Shown piece after piece: positions 16,101-25,021 of a stretch of DNA of 64,000 nt. The DNA lies in contig NZ_KB904339.1 of the NCBI RefSeq assembly GCF_000380045.1, positions 218,515-282,514 on the forward strand. Reading direction: 5' to 3'. Below the pieces are notes generated by a model that saw nothing but the letters and a program-made list of their open reading frames with translations, had not been told where the DNA came from and did not search any database. This DNA comes from Streptococcus marimammalium DSM 18627. Its GTDB lineage: Bacteria; Bacillota; Bacilli; Lactobacillales; Streptococcaceae. A program made the position numbers and the translations under genes. The stretch's first letter is position 1. Every line of letters starts with the position of its first letter.

Positions 16101-19100
16101 GGAACAGTGAAAGTATATGCTGATGATATTGCAACACCTTTAAGCTTTACCTTGAATCTTAATGTTCAAGATGCTGTTTTAAGTGAAGAGAAATCTTTTG
16201 ATATTGAGCTTTGGCAATACCCATATCGTTCAGCAGAATACTATAATGTTACACCTTTCTCAGAAGAACATTTAGCAATCTTGCGTCCAATGATGGAAAA
16301 ATATAAATCTATCGGTGGAAATGGTATTACTGCCTCAATCGTAGAAGAAGCTTGGGGTGGACAAACTTATGCTGATGGTGATGTTAGAGTTCCTTCAATG
16401 ATTAAGTGGACTAAAGAGATAAATGGTGAATTCTCATTTGACTATACTGATTTTGATAAATGGGTAACCTTTGCTGATAGTCTTGGTTTAGCTGATAAGA
16501 TTGTTGGTTATTCTATGATTCCTTGGGGTAATAAGGTCACTTATCTTGATAAGGCAACTAACCAAAAAGCTTTTGTAGAAGTTCCAGTGACTAGCAGAGA
16601 TTATGCTACTGTTTGGAGACCATTTTTAAATTCTCTAGTAGCTCATTTAGATGAGAAGGGTTGGTTTGATCGCTTTTATGTTGGTATTGATGAAAGACCT
16701 AACATGGAACTTGCTTTTGGTCTAATTGACAGCGTTAAAAACAAAGAAGATAAAACGCTTAAGATTGCAGCAGCAGCAAATCATTTTTCTGGTAATTTTG
16801 CTTCTACAGCTGAAAGAATTGATCACCTAAGTATTGGAACGCCACATATGAAGTCACAAGCAGCTGAATTTAAGCAAATGGTGGCTGATAGAGCTAAAAA
16901 AGGTAAGAAGACAACACTTTATACCGCTACTGAAGAATATCCAAACTCACTCTTGTTCAATATGCCTGGAGAAAGTTATTTCTCAGTTCTTTATGGTGCT
17001 AAATACAACACCAATGGATTCTTACGCTGGGCAATGGATGCTTGGGTTAAAGATCCATTGAAAGATTTATCACACTGGGCATTTGAATCGGGAGATACGC
17101 AACTTGTATATCCAGATGAGAAAACAGCAACAAATCCAAAACCTCAATCAAGTGTACGTTTAGAAAAAATGGCTGAGGGTGTTAGAGATGTTAATAAAAT
17201 CTATCAAATGAGAAAAGAGTTTCCTCAATTAGGATTAGAAATAGATAATCTTTTAAGTTCACTTGAGGATCGCTATGATAGAACAACTCCAAATAATGCT
17301 ATTGGTGAAAGAATTGCTAGAGAACCAAGTGAAACAACGCTTGATCGTATTCCAAAAGATTTAGCGGCCTTTAAAGTAAGATTAAATGAAATTATTAATC
17401 GCTACCTTGAGTTGAAAGCATCTAATGCTGAACCAACTGAAACTCCAAATATCTTGGATGTTTTAGAAAATAATATTAAGGCTCGTTTTACTTTCGATGA
17501 AACTGATAAATTAGCTAATATTAAAACAAATATATCAGGAGCTATCCAAAACGATGCTCAAGCAGAATTTGGACAAGGAATTGATGGTAATTCATTAATT
17601 GTTCACCCAGATAGAGCTTTGATTGTTTCAGAAGATATAGATTTAACTGAAAACTATAGTTTATCGTTTTGGATGAAACCTGGAGAATCAAATAGTGGTA
17701 TTTCTTCAATCTTCTGGGATGGTACTAATCCAACAAATAATGGTAGACAAAGTATTTCATTTGATCTAAAAGTAGGTCAAGGTAATTCAGCTAATAATAT
17801 GGGAATTCATGTTAAGGAAGGTTACTTGACTTATCAATATGCTGAAAATGGAAGTGGTTGGAAACATTACACTATTGTAAATGACTCTAGCAATGGCATG
17901 TTAAAACTTTACGTTAATGGCGTAAAACAACCAGATATTCTTTGGCCACCAGCTGGAAGACCAATGGAGCTTGTTAAGTTACCAATCAAATATATTGGTG
18001 GTAAAAACTTTAATGGTGAATTAGATGATATTATTGTTTTTGATAAGGTTTTAACTGACTTTGAAATTGTTGAATTAGCAAGCAGACCTGGAATAAATGC
18101 TCCAGACTCTGTTACTCTTTCAAAAGATCAAGTTAAACAAATTCCTGTAACACTTTCTAAAATAACAGGTGATATTGTTTATCAAGTTGCAAATGAAAAT
18201 GTTGCAACAGTTGATACAGAAGGCAATATTACTCCAGTTCATGTTGGAGAAACATCAGTAACAATAGCAACTACAGATGGATTGTATTCTAAGGTTGTTA
18301 AAATCATAGTTTCTCATGCTCTTCATAGTCAAATTCCAACATATGTTTTACCTGAAAAATATGCCCAAGAAATGGATCGAGTTCCAGGTGAATATCTTGG
18401 TCAACCTGATATGGTCATGCTTGCTGATGGTCAAACGTTAATTTCTGTTTATCCTAAAGGTCATGGGCATGGTGAAATTGTACTTCGTCGCTCTGAGGAT
18501 GGAGGTCTTACTTGGTCTGAACGTTTACCAGTTCCAGAAGAGTGGAAACATTCACGTGAAACTCCTACGCTTTATACACTTAATTTTGCTGATGGTCATC
18601 AAGAAGTAATACGTATTACTGGTGGACCAAAACAAGCAGGATGGGGTGATGGTAAAGGTGGATTCTATACTTCAATTTCTAAAGACAAGGGTCTTACATG
18701 GAGTAAAGAAAAAGAATTCTATACTGATGAAACAGTTGTGGTAGGTATGGCGTCATTGGTTCAAATCTATGAAAATGGACAGCCAATTGATAAATGGATG
18801 GGTGTCTACCATGATCATACTAATTTTATTAACTATAAAACTTATCTTACTTTTGATGAAAATGGTAACGAATCTTGGACAACTCCAGAAGCCTATCTCT
18901 CAGAACATCGTGCTGAGGAAGCCCATTATCAAATCTGTGAAGTTGGTATTGTAAGAACACCTGATAAATCTAAATTAATTGCACTTGGAAGAACACAAGC
19001 TCATAATGATTTATCAACAATCTTCATCTCTGAAGATGAGGGTCAAACATGGAGTAAACCAAAACCAATGCCTGCTTCTCTTTTAGGAGAGCGACATAAG

Positions 19101-21041
19101 ATTGCAGTTGATCCTGTTTCTGGACGTTTAGTCATTACTTTTAGAGAAATAATTCAAGATTATAATAACAATGGAATTCTTGAAAGAAATGACTGGATGG
19201 CAGGAGATTGGATTGCTTGGATTGGAACTTTTGATGACTTATTAAATGGTGGAGATGGCCAGTACCGCATTTTACTTGGAGAAGATTTCACACCAAATGC
19301 AAAATCTGGTGATACAGGTTATACAGGTCTTGTTATTTTAAGTGATGGAACGATTGTAGCTAATTCATATGGTGTTTTCAATGAGGCAGATGCTAGAGTC
19401 AAGCCAAATAATACTGCTGACAACATCAGATGGACAACTTCTATTAGAAGTGTTCGATTCAAATTAGAAGACATTGATTTGTTGTATGCTACACCAGAAG
19501 AAAAAGTTGATTATGCAGAACAATTAGACCAGTATGTTAAAGAAATATTAGCATATACAAAAGAAGATGGTCTTATTACTCCTGAAGAGGCTTACTGGTT
19601 AACTGAACTAAATAAAGAAATCATTGCTAAAAAAGAATTAGCAGATGCAGCGGTCAAAGCAATGCCAGATTCAGATACTGATAAAGCAAGTCTACAAGAA
19701 AGACTTGATGCCCTTACAGGTATTACTGTTCCAGAAGTAACAGATGCAAATAACAATGGTAAAGCAGATACAGTTGAGTTATCAGAAGCAACAGAGATGG
19801 TAATAGCAGCTGAAGCAGCAGATACTTTAGCAAAAGAAACATTACGAACAACTAATGAGGATGATAAGGTTACTCAAGAAGAAGTTAATCTATTAATATC
19901 TTATAGTGATGATGCCAAAGCTAAGAAATTAGCGGCAGATGAAGTAGTAAAAGCTCTACCTGATTCTATTTCTGAAAAATCAGCATTACAAGAAAGGCTC
20001 AATGTTTTAGAAGGTATTGTTGTACCTGAGGTTAGTCAGCCTAATGACAACAATAACACACCACAAGAAACAATTGAAGAACATAAAGAAATTGTTGATG
20101 CAAATTCTGGTATCCGTATCACACTTGAAAAAGGGGAATTGGCTTCAATTAAAGATGTATCTGTTGCTCAAATTGAGACTGATGATCCTAAGACACCAAA
20201 TATATTAAAAGCACTTGATTATGACTTATTTGATATAGAGCTTCTTGATGCTAATGGTGATAGTGTAAACCCTCTTAAAGATGTATTAGTTGTTTTACCA
20301 GTTGACAAAGATAAAGAAGTAGCACGTGTGATTTATCTTCCAAATACAGAAGAAGAAGAAATTCTTGATTTTACAATGACTACTTTTATTGATCAAAATG
20401 GCGAAACACGTCAAGGTGTAGTCTTTGTCGCAAAACACTTTAGTGAATATGGTATCGTTTATAAAACTAAAGTTACCAAAGTGCCAAATGTTGCACCGAG
20501 CTATGAACTTCCAGAGTCTGATTTTGTTGCAGAAACAGCTATTCCATCAACTGCACCAAATTATGAACTTCCAGAGTCTGATTTTGTCGCAGAGACAGCC
20601 TTACCTAAGGTAGCACCAACTGCAGAAGATAAACCAACATTTGAAGGACCTTTAGTGATTAAAGTCCCATCAACTGCACCAAATTATGAACTTCCAGAGT
20701 CTGATTTTGTTGCAGAGACAGCCTTACCTAAGGTAGCACCAACTGCAGAAGATAAACCAGTCTTTGACGGGTCATTAGAAATAGCAGTGCCAAATAATGC
20801 ACCAATTGCAGAAGATAAACCAGTCTTTGATGGTCACTTACAATCATTGAGCACTGAGCCAAATGCAATGGCTAAAGATAAAGAAACAAAAGAAGTAGTG
20901 AAAACTTCTCAAACATCACAAACTAAGACATTACCTAATACGGGTGATTCTACCAATTCAGCTGTGATTGGAACCTTAGTGGCTTTATCATCACTAGCTT
21001 TGTATGGTTATGGCAGAAAAAAACGTGAGAATGAATTGTAA
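13143..21041 (+). CDS. Giant YSIRK/LPXTG multi-glycosidase (GH123-like + sialidase-like)
   Basis: A 2632-residue surface enzyme. YAIRK at 12-16 is a YSIRK-type signal, with cleavage near Ala38. An acidic Thr/Glu region runs to ~138. Three ~240-residue beta-rich modules fill ~140-836, the first two nearly identical and ending in Ig-like segments. Residues ~840-1430 resemble the DUF4091/GH123 catalytic region, with the acid pair Asp1183-Glu1184 in VGIDERP. A LamG-like domain (~1435-1645) and a Big2 domain (~1653-1725) follow. A sialidase-like propeller (~1726-2113) has Asp boxes at 1784-1791, 1846-1853 and 1963-1970. Two helical repeats, a domain shared with the GH84 protein (~2314-2442), ELPESDF repeats and LPNTG at 2597-2601 complete it. 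It probably removes host glycan sugars. No RIP arginine motif was found, so sialidase specificity is uncertain. Confidence 0.85.
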   Translation: MSKKLFEKQNKYAIRKLTVGICSTVIGLSFLTGQQVSADVNTQTAAEETTVTEAISKEAIPEAENVDATTVGADLNAIVTEAPETTLATEEVAAVTDESAETSINPVVNEEGQLDEVGAEEETETDALEETEAEEPVVSEIGLDSRNSTRSMNKFIFTDGWTFENGEAYNAVAKSDPNIGEIVYAIPFVGQKIELLATKSHNHGVVEVSVDGNDWEEVDLYQANRGTPTVVYSSPLLEDRDHILIVRSTSKSNASGNNHVNQVNGAKITHFPYYADTLEYPEHTETTITLDTNTPIDLNPVVLPDFIENPTINYTVETEDNEAIARVEGNRLIGLKAGTGVLKASLDGITKQWTLTVTGSTNETNTPEEESETTEPVVTEISLESRNATKTVNKFYFTDDWTFENGEAYKDVPKSDPNINDVGYAIPFVGQKIELLATKSHNHGTIEVSLDDTENWTPIDLHQSTRGEVEVIYSSEELEEGPHVLYVRSTSTAAPGHTNHVNQVNGAKVTHFPYHASSLEYPEHTASTITLDVNTPIDLNPVVQPDFIENPTINYTIETEDNDAIARVEGNRLIGLKAGTGILKASLDGITKQWALTVTASTNETNTPEEESETTEPVVTTIDLSSVNSPSNTNKFVFSDGWVVSADEAYKDVPKNTPSIENIKYDIHFIGQKIELLATKSHNHGIVEVSLDDSGIWIPVDLYQSTRGQVDVVYTSDLLEHGPHKLTVRSTNRTSSPGRNNHVNQVNGARVTHLPYKAESISFTESSITLKELQTLDTHLEIAPTYADASQVTYRIEDDSIASVDASGRVKALSRGTTNLVATLGDLTTTIPVTVEAAIANYRGTFVDNNRHYYGDAYNELKAQTNDVASQTLVGWKKETVNTQLAILPIDSGLKNLRFELVDLEDGNGNTIDKSNITANFIKEISGYRGNAGYHRANKLTINKTPSISRPDILSNASSVQVDYNTIQNLWLSVAIPENAKAGSYTGTVKVYADDIATPLSFTLNLNVQDAVLSEEKSFDIELWQYPYRSAEYYNVTPFSEEHLAILRPMMEKYKSIGGNGITASIVEEAWGGQTYADGDVRVPSMIKWTKEINGEFSFDYTDFDKWVTFADSLGLADKIVGYSMIPWGNKVTYLDKATNQKAFVEVPVTSRDYATVWRPFLNSLVAHLDEKGWFDRFYVGIDERPNMELAFGLIDSVKNKEDKTLKIAAAANHFSGNFASTAERIDHLSIGTPHMKSQAAEFKQMVADRAKKGKKTTLYTATEEYPNSLLFNMPGESYFSVLYGAKYNTNGFLRWAMDAWVKDPLKDLSHWAFESGDTQLVYPDEKTATNPKPQSSVRLEKMAEGVRDVNKIYQMRKEFPQLGLEIDNLLSSLEDRYDRTTPNNAIGERIAREPSETTLDRIPKDLAAFKVRLNEIINRYLELKASNAEPTETPNILDVLENNIKARFTFDETDKLANIKTNISGAIQNDAQAEFGQGIDGNSLIVHPDRALIVSEDIDLTENYSLSFWMKPGESNSGISSIFWDGTNPTNNGRQSISFDLKVGQGNSANNMGIHVKEGYLTYQYAENGSGWKHYTIVNDSSNGMLKLYVNGVKQPDILWPPAGRPMELVKLPIKYIGGKNFNGELDDIIVFDKVLTDFEIVELASRPGINAPDSVTLSKDQVKQIPVTLSKITGDIVYQVANENVATVDTEGNITPVHVGETSVTIATTDGLYSKVVKIIVSHALHSQIPTYVLPEKYAQEMDRVPGEYLGQPDMVMLADGQTLISVYPKGHGHGEIVLRRSEDGGLTWSERLPVPEEWKHSRETPTLYTLNFADGHQEVIRITGGPKQAGWGDGKGGFYTSISKDKGLTWSKEKEFYTDETVVVGMASLVQIYENGQPIDKWMGVYHDHTNFINYKTYLTFDENGNESWTTPEAYLSEHRAEEAHYQICEVGIVRTPDKSKLIALGRTQAHNDLSTIFISEDEGQTWSKPKPMPASLLGERHKIAVDPVSGRLVITFREIIQDYNNNGILERNDWMAGDWIAWIGTFDDLLNGGDGQYRILLGEDFTPNAKSGDTGYTGLVILSDGTIVANSYGVFNEADARVKPNNTADNIRWTTSIRSVRFKLEDIDLLYATPEEKVDYAEQLDQYVKEILAYTKEDGLITPEEAYWLTELNKEIIAKKELADAAVKAMPDSDTDKASLQERLDALTGITVPEVTDANNNGKADTVELSEATEMVIAAEAADTLAKETLRTTNEDDKVTQEEVNLLISYSDDAKAKKLAADEVVKALPDSISEKSALQERLNVLEGIVVPEVSQPNDNNNTPQETIEEHKEIVDANSGIRITLEKGELASIKDVSVAQIETDDPKTPNILKALDYDLFDIELLDANGDSVNPLKDVLVVLPVDKDKEVARVIYLPNTEEEEILDFTMTTFIDQNGETRQGVVFVAKHFSEYGIVYKTKVTKVPNVAPSYELPESDFVAETAIPSTAPNYELPESDFVAETALPKVAPTAEDKPTFEGPLVIKVPSTAPNYELPESDFVAETALPKVAPTAEDKPVFDGSLEIAVPNNAPIAEDKPVFDGHLQSLSTEPNAMAKDKETKEVVKTSQTSQTKTLPNTGDSTNSAVIGTLVALSSLALYGYGRKKRENEL
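13558..15420 (+). repeat. Three tandem beta-rich modules in the giant glycosidase
   Basis: Modules begin near 13558, 14276 and 14999. The first two share long identical stretches, with a period of 723 bases (241 residues) between the ends of modules 1 and 2. Each has NKF-x-F-x-DGW/DDW, GQKIELLATKSHNHG and NHVNQVNGA motifs, so it looks like a carbohydrate-binding beta-sandwich. The third is more diverged. The close DNA identity suggests recent duplication and possible copy-number variation between strains. Confidence 0.8.
20493..20840 (+). repeat. ELPESDF wall-spanning repeats
   Basis: Units of 20 residues (60 bases) with the core APSYELPESDFVAET alternate with a related APxAEDKPxFxG unit. 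Two adjacent ELPESDF units start at 20493 and 20553, and a third starts near 20673. The same repeat type occurs in the GH84 protein at 48089-48400. Confidence 0.8.
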
Positions 21042-21119
21042 AATTTGTCACTTGTTTCACCAATCAAAAATCAAAAATGTTTTATTACCTTAAAAAGTTG
21101 AAATGAAACTAATTTTGAG

Positions 21120-21147
21120 AGAGAACGATTTTCGTTCTCTTTTTTTA
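21120..21147 (+). terminator. Terminator after the giant glycosidase gene
   Basis: A 9-bp stem AGAGAACGA/TCGTTCTCT with a TTT loop and a run of seven or more T, about 80 bases after the stop codon. Between here and 21390 there is no gene, only a probable extended -10 promoter (TGT-TACAAT, 21348-21356) for the next gene. Confidence 0.85.
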
Positions 21148-21390
21148 TATTTTTTGAAGATAGAAAATCTAATTTACCAATAACTTTTATTAGCAAAATG
21201 ATAAAAATTTAAATAATTTTGACAAATTGCTAGTTGAAAACTAGTGTTTTATGATTACATTTACCCTAAAAACACCTAAAAAGATTTTCATTATAATTAA
21301 TCTCTTTGTTTTAAAGAAGTAGTACATTTTATTTTCTTATATGAATCTGTTACAATTAAATATAAGAAAGCAAGAATTGAGGAGAATGAG

Positions 21391-22557
21391 ATGACATTAT
21401 ATGATTTTAATGAAAATGCCGAAAGATTTGGAAAAAATTCTATCAAATGGCAACTGGCTGAAAAAGATCTTGACATTATTCCTGCTTGGGTGGCTGATAT
21501 GGATTTCAAAGTTTTTCCTGGTCTAAGAGAGGCAATTAAAAATTACTCAGAGAAAGATTTTTACGGCTATAGCTATCAAAATCATTCTTTTTCTGATACT
21601 GTGCTTAATTGGTTTCAAAAGGAACACAGTTATCACTTTCATCGTTCATCTCTTTTTTTTATTAATGATGTTCTCTCAGGTATTGTTACAGCCCTTCAAG
21701 CATTTACTGAAGTAAAGGATGCTGTTCTTATAAATGACCCAGTATACCCTGCTTTTAAAAAAATTATTGAGCAAAATAATCGTCTTGTAGTAAGAAATAA
21801 ATTAATTGAAAAAAATGGTATATTTACATTTGACTTGAAACAATTTGAAGAAGATATTATTAACTTTCAGGTTAAAGTCTTTATTTTGTGTAATCCTCAT
21901 AATCCTGGAGGTCGAGTTTGGGATAAAGAAACACTTTTAAGTATTGGGATTATATGCAAAAAATATGGTGTGTTGGTTATTTCTGATGAAATACATCAAG
22001 ATTTAACATTATTTGGGCACAAGCATCATTCTTTTAATACAGTTCATGATGACTTTAAAAATATTTCAATTATTCTTTCTAGTCCTTCTAAAACCTTTAA
22101 TATGGCAGCATTTAAAATAGCTTTTGCTATCATTGAAAACAAACTCTTGCAAAACGCCTTTCAAGAAAGATTATTAGCCAATCACCAATCTATTTCGACT
22201 ATTGCTTATGAAGCAACTGAGATAGTTTACAAAGAAGGGAAGAATTGGTTAATAGAATTACGATCCACCTTAGAAGATAATATTAATTTTGTGATTAATT
22301 ATTTTGAAAAACATGCTCCAAAAATTAAGGTTATGATTTCTCAAGGAACTTATCTTCTTTGGATTGATTTTTCTAACTATCATTTAAGTGACAAAGAACT
22401 TTATAGAATTTTAAAATATGAAGCTAAAGTAATCTTAAATAATGGCTTAGACTTTGGTGAAATGGGAAAAGGGCATGCACGATTGAATGTTGCCACTTCC
22501 AAAAATCTTTTAAAGGAAATTGTGGAACGAATTGTAACTAGTTTAGAAAAGATTTGA
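21391..22557 (+). CDS. PatB/MalY-type C-S lyase (PLP aminotransferase fold)
   Basis: A 388-residue fold-type I PLP enzyme. WVADMDF near the N-terminus and the following YGY are hallmarks of the MalY/PatB group. CNPHNPGG and SDEIHQDL are the PLP-ring and phosphate contacts, and SSPSKTFNMAAFK contains the Schiff-base lysine in SPSKTFN. Family members act as cystathionine beta-lyases or cysteine desulfhydrases and release pyruvate, ammonia and a thiol or H2S. It is preceded by an extended -10 promoter and GAGGAGA, and followed at once by a strong terminator, so it is probably monocistronic. H2S from such an enzyme would be a natural source of the persulfide handled by the 6772 product, but this link is only inference. 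Confidence 0.85.
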   Translation: MTLYDFNENAERFGKNSIKWQLAEKDLDIIPAWVADMDFKVFPGLREAIKNYSEKDFYGYSYQNHSFSDTVLNWFQKEHSYHFHRSSLFFINDVLSGIVTALQAFTEVKDAVLINDPVYPAFKKIIEQNNRLVVRNKLIEKNGIFTFDLKQFEEDIINFQVKVFILCNPHNPGGRVWDKETLLSIGIICKKYGVLVISDEIHQDLTLFGHKHHSFNTVHDDFKNISIILSSPSKTFNMAAFKIAFAIIENKLLQNAFQERLLANHQSISTIAYEATEIVYKEGKNWLIELRSTLEDNINFVINYFEKHAPKIKVMISQGTYLLWIDFSNYHLSDKELYRILKYEAKVILNNGLDFGEMGKGHARLNVATSKNLLKEIVERIVTSLEKI

Positions 22558-22558
22558 G

Positions 22559-22605
22559 TATAACATTAAAATACTCTCTAGTGAAGAGAGTATTTTAATG
22601 TTATA
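22559..22605. terminator. 21-bp perfect-stem terminator after the C-S lyase gene
   Basis: Arms 22559-22579 and 22585-22605 are exact complements around AGTGA, starting two bases after the stop codon. The T run is interrupted (TATTTTAATG), but the stem is very stable and can act on both strands. Confidence 0.75.
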
Positions 22606-22626
22606 ATAACAATTAATTGTTATTAT
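22603..22626. promoter_or_regulatory. 24-base perfect palindrome before the ABC-F gene
   Basis: A gapless palindrome centred between 22614 and 22615 lies 22 bases before the ABC-F start codon. It contains TATAAT-like steps and may overlap the promoter. A dimeric regulator site is possible, but AT-only composition apart from one G/C pair makes chance formation easier. Confidence 0.45.
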
Positions 22627-22647
22627 GGTATTGAAAAGGAAAAGCTA

Positions 22648-24189
22648 ATGAGTATTTTAGAGGTTAAAAATTTAAGCCACGGGTTTGGTGATCGAACTAT
22701 TTTTGAAAATGTCTCTTTTCGCCTGTTAAAAGGAGAACATATTGGACTTGTCGGTGCAAATGGTGAGGGAAAATCAACTTTTATGAGTATTGTCACAAAT
22801 CGCTTGCAACCTGATGAGGGAAAGATTGAATGGTCAAAGTATGTGACAGCAGGTTATTTGGATCAGCATGCTGTTTTAGAAAAAGGGCAAACAGTTCGTG
22901 ATGTATTACGAACGGCTTTTGATGATTTGTTTAAAACAGAAGCTAAAATTAATGATTTATATATAGCCATGGCTGAAGAAGGTGCTGATATTGACCTTTT
23001 GATGGAAGAAGTTGGAGAATTGCAAGATCGTCTAGAAAGTCGTGATTTTTATACGCTTGATGCTAAAATTGATGAAGTGGCAAGGGCTCTTGGCGTTATG
23101 ACTTATGGTATGGATACTGATGTCACAGAATTGTCTGGTGGGCAAAGAACAAAAATTCTGTTGGCAAAATTATTGCTTGAAAAGCCTGATATACTGCTAC
23201 TTGATGAGCCTACTAACTACTTAGATGCCGAACATATCGACTGGCTAAAACGGTATCTTCAAAACTATGAAAACGCCTTTGTTTTGATTTCTCACGATAT
23301 TCCTTTCTTAAATGATGTGATTAATATTGTTTATCATGTTGAAAATCATAACTTAGTCAGATATACTGGTGACTATGAACAGTTTAAAGAAGTCTATGCC
23401 ATGAAAAAAGCTCAACTTGAAGCAGCCTATGAACGCCAACAAAAAGAAATTGCTGATCTTCAAGACTTTGTTAATCGAAATAAAGCACGTGTGGCCACTC
23501 GTAATATGGCCATGTCTCGTCAGAAAAAATTGGATAAAATGGAACTCATTGAACTACAATCTGAAAAACCCAAACCATCCTTTGAGTTTAAAATGGCTAG
23601 AACGCCAGGACGTTTTATATTCCAAGCCAAAGATTTAGAAATTGGTTACGATCGTTCATTAACCAAACCCTTGCAACTTAGCTTTGAACGCAATCAAAAA
23701 ATTGCTATCATTGGTGCTAACGGTATCGGAAAAACAACTCTTCTAAAGAGTTTACTAGGCATTATTCCACCAATTGCTGGTCAAGTAGAACGTGGAGATT
23801 ATATTGAATTAGGTTACTTTGAACAAGAAGTTAAAAGTAGTAAACAAACTCCTTTAGAAGCTGTTTGGGATGCCTTTCCAGCTTTAAATCAAGCAGAAGT
23901 TCGTGCTGCACTTGCTCGTTGTGGTTTGACTTCAAAGCATATTGAAAGTCAAATTCAAGTACTTTCAGGTGGTGAACAGGCAAAAGTTCGTTTTTGCTTA
24001 CTGATGAATCAAGAAAATAATGTATTGATTTTAGATGAGCCAACCAATCACCTTGATGTTGATGCTAAAGAAGAATTAAAACGAGCCCTAAAAGCCTATC
24101 CTGGTTCAATTTTAATGGTTTGTCATGAACCTGATTTTTATGAGGGTTGGGTTAATGATGTTTGGGACTTTAATCATTTGTTATTATAA
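22648..24189 (+). CDS. ABC-F family ATPase (translation factor type)
   Basis: A 513-residue soluble protein with two ABC cassettes and no membrane segment. The first cassette has Walker A GANGEGKST, signature LSGGQRTK and Walker B LLLDEPTN. The second has GANGIGKTT, LSGGEQAK and LILDEPTNHLD. Between them is a charged helical linker (~245-310) of the P-site-tRNA interaction type. The protein is close in form to the YkpA/YbiT subgroup of housekeeping ABC-F proteins. These act on stalled or initiating ribosomes, and some members give antibiotic protection. Nothing here points to resistance specifically. The ribosome site is AAAAGGAAAAG, and a terminator shared with the convergent eetB gene follows. 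Confidence 0.88.
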   Translation: MSILEVKNLSHGFGDRTIFENVSFRLLKGEHIGLVGANGEGKSTFMSIVTNRLQPDEGKIEWSKYVTAGYLDQHAVLEKGQTVRDVLRTAFDDLFKTEAKINDLYIAMAEEGADIDLLMEEVGELQDRLESRDFYTLDAKIDEVARALGVMTYGMDTDVTELSGGQRTKILLAKLLLEKPDILLLDEPTNYLDAEHIDWLKRYLQNYENAFVLISHDIPFLNDVINIVYHVENHNLVRYTGDYEQFKEVYAMKKAQLEAAYERQQKEIADLQDFVNRNKARVATRNMAMSRQKKLDKMELIELQSEKPKPSFEFKMARTPGRFIFQAKDLEIGYDRSLTKPLQLSFERNQKIAIIGANGIGKTTLLKSLLGIIPPIAGQVERGDYIELGYFEQEVKSSKQTPLEAVWDAFPALNQAEVRAALARCGLTSKHIESQIQVLSGGEQAKVRFCLLMNQENNVLILDEPTNHLDVDAKEELKRALKAYPGSILMVCHEPDFYEGWVNDVWDFNHLLL

Positions 24190-24248
24190 AAAGACTTGAC
24201 TTAATATAGAAAAATTAAAATTTACAGTAATAATTATTGATATAGTAT

Positions 24249-24280
24249 AAACCAACCATTTACATGGTTGGTTTAATTTT
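24249..24280. terminator. Bidirectional terminator between ABC-F and eetB
   Basis: An 11-bp perfect stem (24249-24259 with 24264-24274) with a TTAC loop and a T-rich run on the plus side. The right arm overlaps the stop codon of the convergent minus-strand gene. Confidence 0.8.
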
Positions 24281-24794
24281 TTCCAATGTATTTAAAGTGA
24301 GAAACTTTAGAAAGAATATAATTTCCCGAAAGTCCAACAAGTAATCCTGATAAAATACCACTAAATGATAGAATGGGTAGATAGTTTAAGACAACCAATG
24401 ATTGTGCAATAAATGAAAAAACAAGCAGTTGACCGATATTGTGTATAATGCCACCAAAAATTGAAATACCAATAACACTAACACGTTTTGGTCCTAATTT
24501 TTTTGCAAGAATCATTGCAATAAAACTAAGTACACTACCAGATGCACTATATAAAAAAGTTGAGAATGTGCCACTTAAAAAAGTTGTAATAAATAATCTT
24601 AGTATAACTACTTTTGCACTGTCTTTAGTTGAAAGATTAAAGAGGGCAATAATTGTAATTAAATTACCAAGCCCTAGTTTTGCTCCAGGAGCAAATGTAA
24701 AAGGGGTTGGTAATAATTGTTCGACTAAGGAAATAACAACTGCTTGTGATGCAAGCATTGTAATGAAAATCAGTTTATAATATTTTGAAGTCAT
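24273..24794 (-). CDS. eetB: EetB-like Gx transporter family membrane protein
   Basis: A 173-residue polytopic membrane protein with about five helices, and Gly/Pro-rich loops (LPTPFTFAPGAKLGLGN) typical of the Gx transporter family, often labelled heptaprenyl diphosphate synthase component I. In Listeria the homologue EetB belongs to the flavin-based extracellular electron transfer locus, where EetA and EetB link NDH-2-derived electrons to the outside. Here it is divergent from NDH-2 and near an EetA-like gene, which supports the same role. The family name alone would suggest a prenyl synthase subunit, but the protein has no synthase motifs. Confidence 0.8.
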   Translation of the reverse strand: MTSKYYKLIFITMLASQAVVISLVEQLLPTPFTFAPGAKLGLGNLITIIALFNLSTKDSAKVVILRLFITTFLSGTFSTFLYSASGSVLSFIAMILAKKLGPKRVSVIGISIFGGIIHNIGQLLVFSFIAQSLVVLNYLPILSFSGILSGLLVGLSGNYILSKVSHFKYIGKN

Positions 24795-24922
24795 TATTTT
24801 TTCACCGTTAATAGTTTTATATCTCCATCATACAGTTTTTTAAAAAGGGAGACAAGTACTTTTATATTTTTAATCAAAAGGAAATGAAGTAGTAACTTAT
24901 CAATTATTTAGTGTATAAAATG

Positions 24923-24935
24923 AGTGTTGAACACT
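24923..24935. promoter_or_regulatory. Palindrome in the eetB-ndh2 divergent region
   Basis: AGTGTTGAACACT is a perfect 6+1+6 palindrome, 24 bases upstream of the ndh2 -35 box and between the divergent genes. It could be the operator of a dimeric regulator. No known family consensus was matched with confidence. Confidence 0.4.
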
Positions 24936-24958
24936 GTTTGATAAAACTTTCTAAAGTC

Positions 24959-24987
24959 TTGTTTCTTGCCTTAAAAAATAGTATAAT
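24959..24987 (+). promoter_or_regulatory. Promoter of the ndh2 operon
   Basis: TTGTTT (24959-24964), a 17-base spacer and consensus TATAAT (24982-24987), about 35 bases before the start codon. Confidence 0.75.
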
Positions 24988-25021
24988 AAAGAGCAATTAA
25001 TTCATTAAAGGAGAAACAGGC

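Noticed and set aside
24439..24780. 113-codon plus-strand frame opposite eetB
   Set aside because: It is antisense to a polytopic membrane protein gene with clear family motifs and has no start signals.
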